Assembly (NCBI GenBank): GCA_026120035.1
Contig: JALRME010000006.1
Span: forward strand, 682,001-746,000
Length of the DNA stretch: 64,000 nucleotides
Direction of reading: 5' to 3'
Source: Coleophoma eucalyptorum
Taxonomy: Eukaryota > Ascomycota > Leotiomycetes > Helotiales > Dermateaceae
Shown: positions 56,223-64,000 of the stretch, piece after piece
How positions within the stretch are numbered: the stretch's first letter is position 1
Layout of the letters: the number at the start of each line of letters is the position of its first letter
Notes under the pieces: model-generated
Databases searched by the model: none
Told to the model about the DNA's origin: nothing
The model's input: only the letters and a program-made list of their open reading frames with translations
Program-made: the position numbers and the translations under genes

Positions 56223-56684
56223 TTGGTTTCCATATTTTTAAAATGTTATCTTCCTCATCAGTCGAACAAACTGCGTTACTTGGTTCTGGGAACAATGATA
56301 GCCTTAAGCTGGGAAAGTAAAAGGCATCGATGATTGGAGTTCGGTCAATTGATGGTACTGGATTTTGGGACAAGCCTCGGCAGCCGAGGATTATGGTGAA
56401 TAAAACTCTTATGGAAAATAATGCTGTGTGATCTGCCCATTTGTGCATGAATTCTCATACCACTTTGACGCAGGTAGCCTGAGGTTGGACCTCGGCCTGG
56501 ATGTCTTCGGTTCAGCCCCGTGTGGAGAAACTGGGGTACAAGAGCTTAAAGCTATCTGACTTCGCAATCGCCTCCAGAAAGTCCCCGGCTTTAAAACAGC
56601 TTGAATAATCTGTGATTTTAAGATACATACTTCTGGTTGATCGATTTATCCATTGAAAAACCCAAGCCTCTGCAAGCTACAATA
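56223..56684. other. Intergenic, LSG1 3' end to acyl-CoA dehydrogenase
   Basis: 462 bases with the LSG1 3' UTR and the promoter of the next plus-strand gene. No gene is seen. Confidence 0.6.
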
Positions 56685-58276
56685 ATGTCTGACAAAATTC
56701 CCATCATTGTACGAGCCACTTGCCTCATGCCCCGCCTTACAATACTGACTTGCACAATCTAGGCGGCCGACAGAGTCAGCGACCATGCAAAGAAGACTTT
56801 AGACATTGTAAGGAAGTTCGTCGAGGAGCGATGCATTCCGTAAGTTTTCGAGATTCACCGTACACTTTCTCCCAGTCGGGAGCCCGACAGCGCTCTTCTG
56901 TTCGTGATTCTTACTGATGTACGTATACTAGAGCTGATCCAATATTCCACGCACAAATCGGCGACGATGGACCTGCTAAGTGGGATCACTATCCAACAGT
57001 TATCGATGACCTGAAGAAGGAAGCAAGAAAGTTAGGCTTGTGGAACATGTTCCTGCCTAAGGGACACTACAAGGAGTCGCCAGGCTTTACCAATCTTGAA
57101 TACGGTCTGATGGCAGAGTATCTAGGAAAGTCAAGGGTTGCTTCTGAAGCTGTCAATTGTGCTGCTCCAGATACTGGGAACATGGAGGTGCTGGCAAAGT
57201 ATGGGAATGAGGCACAGAAGAAACAATGGCTCAAGCCATTGATGGATGGAGAGATCCGATCAGCATTCCTAATGACCGAGCCTGATATTGCATCCTCAGA
57301 TGCTACCAATATAAAGCTGAGCATGAAGCAAGAAGGGAACGAGTGGGTTCTCAATGGCGATGTTAGTCAATGGCAAATTAACTTCTACAATATGCTAACA
57401 GCTCTCAGAAATGGTGGTCTAGCGGTGCTGGCGACCCAAGGTGCAAGATCTATGTCGTCATGGGCAAGAGTGATCCCAACAACAAGGACCCATACAGGCA
57501 ACAATCTGTCATCCTAGTCCCCGCAGACACCCCAGGTATCACCATCAACAGAATGTTGAATGTCTATGGATATGACGATGCTCCACATGGACATGGCCAT
57601 CTTACGTTCAAGAATGTCCGAGTTCCAGCAAGCAATATGGTTCTCGGTCCTGGTCGTGGGTTTGAGATTATTCAGGGACGCCTTGGGCCCGGACGCATCC
57701 ACCACGCTATGCGTGCTATTGGAGCTGTAAGTGTGTCCTGAGAGTCATTGTATGTTAACAATTAATGATATATAGGCCGAGAAAGCTCTCGATTGGATGC
57801 TTTATCGCATCAACGACCCTGACAAGACACCCTTTGGCAAGCAATTGAAGGAGCATGGAGTGATTCTAGAATGGGTTGCGAAGTCTCGTATTGAGATCGA
57901 CGCAGCTCGTCTTATAGTACTCAACGCCGCAATAAAGATCGATGCTGTCGGGGCAAAGGGCGCCCTGAAAGAAATCGCTGAAGCAAAAGTTTTGGTACCA
58001 AGTATGGCTTTGACTGTCATTGACCGAGCGGTTCAATCGTTTGGCGGTGCTGGTGTGTCTCAGGATACCCCGCTTGCCAATATGTGGGCGAATATCCGAA
58101 CCTTGAGGCTTGCAGATGGACCTGATGAGGTCCATCTCCAACAGCTGGGCAAAAATGAGAATAAAAGAGGTCGGGATGCCACCAACAACATACTCCGGCA
58201 GAAGAAGATCACCGAGGAATTATATGCCGTCTATAACGTCAAGCATATCCAGCCAGGGCCAAAGGCAAAACTGTAG
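56685..58276 (+). CDS. Acyl-CoA dehydrogenase family flavoenzyme (ACAD11-like)
   Basis: Five exons are read: 56685-56708, 56763-56839, 56932-57361, 57409-57726 and 57776-58276. They give 449 residues. Acyl-CoA dehydrogenases introduce the alpha-beta double bond using FAD. Family motifs are [18 protein letters not shown] (FAD-binding strand), [21 protein letters not shown] across splice 3, [31 protein letters not shown], and [37 protein letters not shown] near the C-terminus. The sequence has the GP-GR-IHH and GPDEVH style of the ACAD10/11 branch rather than mitochondrial short-chain enzymes. There is no clear presequence. The end (PGPKAKL) has a terminal AKL that matches a peroxisomal PTS1 signal, so peroxisomal beta-oxidation is likely. 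Confidence 0.92.
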
Positions 58277-58823
58277 ATAGTTCGATTGAAATGATTCAAG
58301 CTTCTTTACCCTTGCTTGATCTGTTGACTGTTTGTTTTGATGACCAATACTTGGACAGAAATCCTTGAAGGAAGTATCTTTTCGTCCATGGTAAGGATAG
58401 TTATGATTGTGGATATTTATGATTCGACTTTTAACAGACTTGTAGAGAAAGATTACAAGGATAACCAGGTATGTTGATAGTGAAGAGTCATACCATACCT
58501 TGTCCAAAACAGACCACCCCTTCGTTGCAGGGTCCATCAGTTCTGTTGCTATGATGATCATGAAAGGATCCTGGTGATTGAGAGTCGCGCCTCGCTACCT
58601 CAGGAACCATCGTGGCAAAATTCCCGTTTCCGCGCCAACGGCGCCAAATTCACCCTCGAGTAAATAAAGGTACATCTCATTCAAAACCCATCATTCATCT
58701 CGACCACGAAACATCCAAACACTCTTCGAAACTCAAAACCTCTCACATAAAGCTCTATGATAGTATCATTCCAAAATCAACACCCCTCATAAAAATCAAA
58801 ACACACAGTTTTCATCTACAAAA
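58277..58823. other. Intergenic, upstream of SPO12-family gene
   Basis: 547 bases. The last 150 are rich in ATCAAAAC/CTCAAAAC-like A/C tracts (58681-58823), typical of a fungal 5' leader. No gene is seen. Confidence 0.55.
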
Positions 58824-59279
58824 ATGTCATCAATCAACGTCCTCTCTGATCGCGATGTCAACGCCTCTGCTCCTCAGCAGCAACAGGAAGGTGTCAAGCC
58901 AGCCGGAGATGTGAAGAGCATGGAGTACCACCGACAAGTTCTTCAGTCAAAACTCGATAAGAGCGAGTACGTTTTCCCTTTCAAGGTTTCGTAAGGCATG
59001 TCGCTAATGTGTATTTTCCAGAGGTGGCACTTACGTCTCGCCTTCTGACACCATCATGAGTCCCTGCACAGCCAAGCTGAGCGCTTACCGAAGCAAGCAA
59101 GTTGGAAAGTAAGTGAAAATCTAGAAAACTTGTCGGCCTGAATAAACCTTTAACAATATTTTCCATTCAGGACCAAGCCCAAGTCCCTCTTCGCAAAGAC
59201 AAGTGCAAAGAACCTCGCCGCCGGAGGCCCTATGTTCGGAGACAATATCAACAGTGAGAAGAAGCTCGACGGTCAATAA
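58824..59279 (+). CDS. SPO12-family mitotic exit regulator
   Basis: Three small exons (58824-58966, 59022-59108, 59171-59279) encode 112 residues. The conserved Spo12 block is complete: YVSPSDTIMSPCTAKLSAYRSK around residues 52-73, with the invariant MSPCT-x-KL core containing the phosphorylated Ser-Pro. In yeast Spo12 helps release Cdc14 from the nucleolus at anaphase. The N-terminal 47 residues are Gln-rich and variable. The C-terminal segment TKPKSLFAKTSAKNLAAGG is typical of the filamentous-fungal members. The gene lies tail to tail with RBG2. Confidence 0.87.
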
Positions 59280-59703
59280 GCACCAGAACACCATGGACTT
59301 GTACAATACTTGATGACCACGATTTCTTCCTCCCACAAAACTCTTCTTTCATATGACGCACAAATTTTTTAACGCTTCGGATATGACCCTCGGCCGCCGG
59401 AGATTATCCTTCTTCTTCCTCTTATGACTGGGATCGGTGTTGGATACATGGGAGAAATGCCTATGGGCTACGAAACTTCGATAGGGCTTGGAGATCATGA
59501 CAGTTTGCTTTCACTGGGGATCTTTAATCATTGGGATATGGCGTTATAGGCACGGTTGCTGAAGCACAACGGACAGAATGTCTTGTCTGCTGGATACAGA
59601 AACCAAATAGGCAATTCAAATGTTGCTTCCTTCAATCCATTCTTCCATACCCTATGCTTGTGAAACCGCTCCTGAACTCCATGTAAATGCAGAGTGAGGA
59701 GAA
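59280..59703. other. Convergent 3' region, SPO12-like / RBG2
   Basis: Facing 3' UTRs. No gene is seen. Confidence 0.6.
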
Positions 59704-61077
59704 TTAAGCTCTCCAGTTGCTAACGATACTGACAACATCCTCATCCTCGACAACGTGACTCAATCCAACTCGTTGAGGAACATGCTTCGCGCTCGCTCCC
59801 CATACCAAGGCATACTTAAAGGTCTCCTTTAAACTCCTATGAATCTGATCACAGACATCCTCAATGGTACTCTTGTTTCTGACAATTAATGCCTCATTAA
59901 AATCTGGATCGACACCATGACGCTTTGTGTAGATTCGAATGAGTCTTAATTCCTGCCAGCAACGCTCAACCACATCTTGGATACCAAGGTCCAACTCACA
60001 GGACATCACCACCGTCTGTGGTTCGCGGGCCAGTTTGTCGAGGAAGTCGAGTGACACGCTATCGATCTTGTTGTATACATACAGACATTTAATGTACTTG
60101 CGGTGGTCTTTCATGATCACGTCGATGAAATCATCAACGGTCACATTCTCGTCTCGAACCAGGACCTCGCAGTTCAAGATCTTATAGTCTCGCAGGATGT
60201 TGTAAACCATCTTTTGATCGATGTTCTTGGGTGGTGTCTGAAAGGTGATTTTCATACCGCCTGCCATCTTGGGCTTGAGGTAGATATTCCTAGGACTATG
60301 AGCAAGAGGATAATATCGTTTCCGAGCATCACTTACGGTGGCTCCCGGTTCAGTCGAATGCCGACAGCTTCCAATTCAGCCTCCAGCAGAGCTCTCTGCT
60401 CCGCCTTTTTCGTAGCATCCAAAACCATCAAAATCAGATCACTCGTCTTTGCCGCTGAGATAACTTGGCGACCTCTTCCCTTACCCTCGGAAGCACCTTC
60501 AATGATACCGGGTAAATCCAGGATCTGGATCTCAGCTCCGCCATACTCAAGGACACCAGGAATCGCAGTCAAGGTTGTGAAAGAATACGCTGCAACCTCA
60601 GACTTTGTCTTCGTGATCTTCGACAGGAAGGTTGATTTTCCCACTGAGGGAAAGCCAACGAGTGCTATTCGTGCGTCTCCGCTCTTGCTCACATCAAAAC
60701 CTGCCCCTCCACCACTGCCAGCTCCTGGTCCCGGTTCTAATAGTTGCGCTCTGTATCTAGCAAGCTTTCTAGGAGAAATTTTCAGTGCAATCCAGGCTTT
60801 TCTAGGAGGTTCAAATCACCCTTTCAAAAGACCAAGATGGTATTCTGAAAGCACATCAGCACATATCACGTGGTTGAAGATTCTGAGACGGAATATACAC
60901 ACCAGTTGCTTTATTTTCTGAATATTTGTTAGTGACTGATCAGCTGGTATCCTGTGAGCCAACTCACTCTGCGTCCTCCTCATCTCATCTTCAATCCTGA
61001 AAGACTGTAAGCACCTGATTACCTCCTCAAAATCCATGGCTTACTGACTCTTTGATCTTCTCCGTAATGTTCACCAT
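59704..61077 (-). CDS. RBG2: RBG2/DRG2, developmentally regulated GTP-binding protein
   Basis: Rbg2 (with Gir2) is a ribosome-associated TRAFAC GTPase. Six exons are read: 61049-61077, 60968-60996, 60903-60917 (15 nt), 60820-60844 (25 nt), 60337-60768 and 59704-60289. They total 371 residues, the family length. The four tiny exons together spell the conserved [33 protein letters not shown] and [13 protein letters not shown]. Each junction is in phase with GT-AG ends. GTPase motifs are GFPSVGKS (G1), [10 protein letters not shown] (G3) and NKID (G4). A C-terminal TGS domain ends [37 protein letters not shown] and [17 protein letters not shown] match Rbg2/DRG2, not Rbg1. Confidence 0.95.
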
Positions 61078-61441
61078 CCTGGCTACGTTGAAGGCTCGGC
61101 CTCTCGAATCTCAGTGGTAAAAGATCCTCCTGAACTGATAGTAAGCGGTGGGTGAGAACGTTTCTTACGAAGTTCTTGACTGCATATACACTCAAAATTC
61201 ATATGAATTTCAAGGCGGTGGAATGAGGGGTGGCAGAATTTGGTTCCACTCACGTGGGTTACCCCACATCACCCTGTTCATAGATGAACAACAATTCGAG
61301 AATTGGACGATTGAGCGACAGTGCAAGCTATGTGTTTATCAATCGTGAATTAAAGTCCTATACAACCAACATCGTTTGCATCATGATATCCCATCAAACT
61401 CCGCAACTTGCAACGCCCGTTAATCCAGCATAAGTACAAAT
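61078..61441. promoter_or_regulatory. RBG2 promoter / POL1 3' region
   Basis: 364 bases between tandem minus-strand genes, holding the RBG2 promoter and leader and the POL1 3' UTR. No gene is seen. Confidence 0.6.
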
Positions 61442-64000
61442 TCAAGCAGTAAACCCAAGTTTCCCAAACAGACTATCCATAGCTACCCACTGTCTTCCAC
61501 ATTTATCCAAGTACTTATCTACAACACTTTTCAGTGTGTCAAACCTTACACGGTTATGCTCAGCAAGGGCCGTAATGAGTTCTATTACAGAGTCAGCGGT
61601 GATCTTAGTGAAGTGCTGATGGTTATCTTACCTTTTTCTGTCCCCTTCGCATTCTTTTTTGCTTTCTCTACATCGAAAAGGGTAGCAAAGTACAGCAGCT
61701 GGTTATACATCATCTTCTCCGTATACTCATAGTGCATCTTGCCCAAGCATCCGTGACCAAGACCCTTTGGTCCGAGGCAACGATGGCCGTAAACACTCAT
61801 TTGTCGTGTGCGGTTTCCACACGCTTGGTCGTCACAGGCAAGCCACCCTTCATAGTACTTGCTAGTTTGTCGCCGAATTTGATGCTCGAGTTGTGCAACA
61901 ACAGAGAGATTAGGCATAGTCTGTCCACACCGACATGTAATCCCGCCTGGAGAGCAGTTCTCTAAACTTCCTTGGAGTCCTTCGAATCCAAATGCGCTCT
62001 TGCAGGCCCTGCACCGAAGCGTAAGGCGATAGGCATCCTTAAACCGAACCTCGTCATCTATCTGACTCTCAAGAGGATGTATCTCTGAATCATTGCTTCC
62101 ATTCGCTGCATTGTTATTGATGCTATACTTACGAACGTCAAGTCCAAGGCAGTCCGCCAGGCGAACAGTATCAGTACCAGAAATGTTGGCACACAAGCGC
62201 TCCACAGGAGGGAAGATTTGCTTCAAGAGATACCACTCAACATCTGGTTTCAAATCCGAGTCAGGTTTCATAACATCTTGAGGGGTGTAGGCTCGCTTTG
62301 CAGCACTTTCTGACGTGGTCTTGCCATCGCCCGTGACGATATATGCAATAACATCGTCCTTTCGAACCGTTTTCCCGCGAGATAGCTCCCGGAGAGCGAC
62401 CTGGACTTGTGGCATGCTGTCTGCGTTGGGATAGTCTTTTGGTGCCTTTCCAAGCTTGGTGTAGATGGTATACTTTTGCGTCGGAATTCGTTTCTCTTTT
62501 GGTACATCCTCCCCGCCTCTCATTGCGGTGGATATCTCTCGGAGGTACTCATGGATTCGAGCGACAGCAACCTCTGCCTCATCACCAGAGAGGATGAAGT
62601 TCAACAACTCCGAAGAGATTTCCTTGGACAAAGCACAGTATTCTCGACGCTTCATATCGAGACCTTTGACTTCCATCTTCTCGATGAACTTGCCATCAAC
62701 CTCGACCATGTTTATGGCCGCATACTTCTTCTTGGCCTGAAGAAGAATGCGGCGGAAAACATTATCGATGTCAATCTCCAGCAATTTGTAGCGGTCGTTG
62801 ACAGCCTTCTTGAACTCGTTTCCAACCTTTAAGGCAGCCGCTACGTTGTCGACATTTGCGTTGATCATGACAGAATCCGTGTCTCCGTAAATGACTTGAA
62901 GAGAGTTGCTTTCAGCAAGATCTTTCGTGCTTCTCAAAATTTCACGACCTTTATACGTGGTAAGCACAGCAAGGGGTCTTGCATAGAACCGGGACTTCGT
63001 GTAACCTAAACAACCGTACATAGAGTTGGCTGTCAATTTCAGAGCCAACTGCTTGATGTCCCAGGTTGCTAGTTCCTCAGGAGTTGCACTTTTGCTCTTC
63101 ATCAGACTCTTGACCTGTCGTCGTCGGCTCACGAGATTAGAAATCAACTTAGGCAATATTCCCATATCCTGATCCGTAGGCACTTCCGGGACTTTATCTT
63201 CGTCATCAGACTATGTCGATATCAGTTACTAGTTCAAGAAGGTTGCTTGGGGTTCTTACCAGTGTAGTCCTGTCTACAGTCGTAAAGCAGATGTTGAACT
63301 CTTGGATGATGCTTGGATATAGAGAGTTGAAGTCCATAACCAAGACAAATTTGTCGTACAAGCCTTTTTCAGGCTCGAAAACGAGACCACCTTTGTACTT
63401 GTCCTTCTTCTTCACGTCACCATTGTCATCATCGTTGTCCTCCTCGTCTGCCCTTTGTCTACCTTTAAAAGTAGCCTTGTCTGGGCAGATGTACTTGTTG
63501 CGATGGAACTCATGTAACAGAATGTACTCGTTTCTTTCAGCTCGAGTACCAGTAAGGGTTCTTGCCCACGAGTTTCCAGCAAGGTTTGTCAAAACCTTCG
63601 TCAAAGGAAGCATTTGGACTTTAAGTGCCAGGGCAGCGATATAAAATGTATCGAGCTCGAAATGTGTGATATAGTGCATGAGTCCTTCTTTCGTCGTTGC
63701 CCAGGTCTTCAGAGCTGCCTCGCTATCCACATCCTGTCTTACATCTTTGTCTCCAGGTCGATGCAAATAAAGACTGCACATCTCCGTCAGACTCCAAGAC
63801 TGACACTTGGTCATAGTCGATTTACCTGCATCGTTGGCAAGATCGCAGAGAAGTCGTCCAGATATCAGTGAACGTTCAGCAAAGAAGCTGCCCCCAGTTT
63901 TACCCATGGAACTAGGCCACTGGCTCCGTCTCATCCTGCCAATACGAGACCATTGAGGTGTCTTCTTGGCTTGCAACCGACTCAGTAAGATACTATAGTC
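61442..64000 (-). CDS. POL1: POL1, DNA polymerase alpha catalytic subunit (3' part, truncated by window)
   Basis: The gene enters from the right edge in frame (first codon GAC at 64000-63998). Exons in view are 63260-64000, 61632-63210 and 61442-61581. They give about 820 residues of the polymerase and C-terminal domains. B-family motifs are intact: motif [20 protein letters not shown], motif [21 protein letters not shown], and motif C YGDTDSVM with the two catalytic aspartates. The C-terminal zinc modules follow: CRACKSAF...CRCG (CysA) and [10 protein letters not shown]...RCLG...C (CysB), which bind the B subunit. A last exon adds [18 protein letters not shown] and ends LGFTA. The exonuclease motif ahead of motif A lies outside the window, so its expected loss cannot be checked. 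Confidence 0.97.

Overview
The window is nuclear DNA from a filamentous ascomycete (Pezizomycotina). Genes carry many short GT-AG introns, mostly 45-70 nt with CTAAC/CTGAC-like branch sites. Intergenic gaps run from 0.25 to 1.8 kb, and the housekeeping orthologues (GET4, RAI1, PET127, BMT2, RPL25, TIM8, SPC1, RBX1, RIB7, NTA1, Derlin, CBF5, SAC3, LTV1, LSG1, RBG2, POL1) are fungal in type. The AA9 polysaccharide monooxygenase and GH5 glucanase fit a plant-associated or saprotrophic mould. A leotiomycete is my guess, but the class cannot be proven from the sequence alone. Exon joins given here were read by eye from splice signals, frame continuity and remembered family sequences.

1-18.7 kb is conserved core: an intron-containing tRNA-Gly(CCC), GET4, a small conserved-looking protein, a RAI1/Dom3Z decapping nuclease, PET127, BMT2 and RPL25 sharing a 268-bp divergent promoter, TIM8, a CorA Mg2+ transporter, and the convergent pair SPC1/RBX1. 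18.7-25 kb holds a probable Edc1/PNRC-like decapping activator, an uncharacterised protein and RIB7. These are separated by gaps of 0.8-1.5 kb.

25.8-43.7 kb is more accessory. It contains a secreted GH5 glucanase, two paralogous receptor-like single-pass membrane proteins 11 kb apart (28.5-30.0 and 40.1-41.9 kb), an AA9 LPMO, NTA1 with a 13-nt microexon, a heavily decayed saccharopine dehydrogenase (LYS9-type) pseudogene, a Derlin gene with an oversized intron, and a possible small cysteine-rich gene.

43.7-64 kb returns to dense core genes: an M20 peptidase, CBF5, SAC3, LTV1 and LSG1 (divergent, sharing 256 bp), an acyl-CoA dehydrogenase, a SPO12-family protein, RBG2/DRG2 with 15- and 25-nt microexons, and the 3' part of POL1, which runs off the right edge.

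A recurring theme is RNA and ribosome metabolism: BMT2 (25S methylation), RPL25, CBF5 (rRNA pseudouridylation), SAC3 (mRNA export), LTV1 (40S export), LSG1 (60S export), RBG2 (translation), and RAI1 with the Edc1-like protein (decapping). No transposase, reverse transcriptase, CRISPR array or secondary-metabolite cluster was seen. The least described items are the paralogous receptor-like pair, the in-frame open extension after the Edc1-like stop codon, and the open frame inside the Derlin intron.
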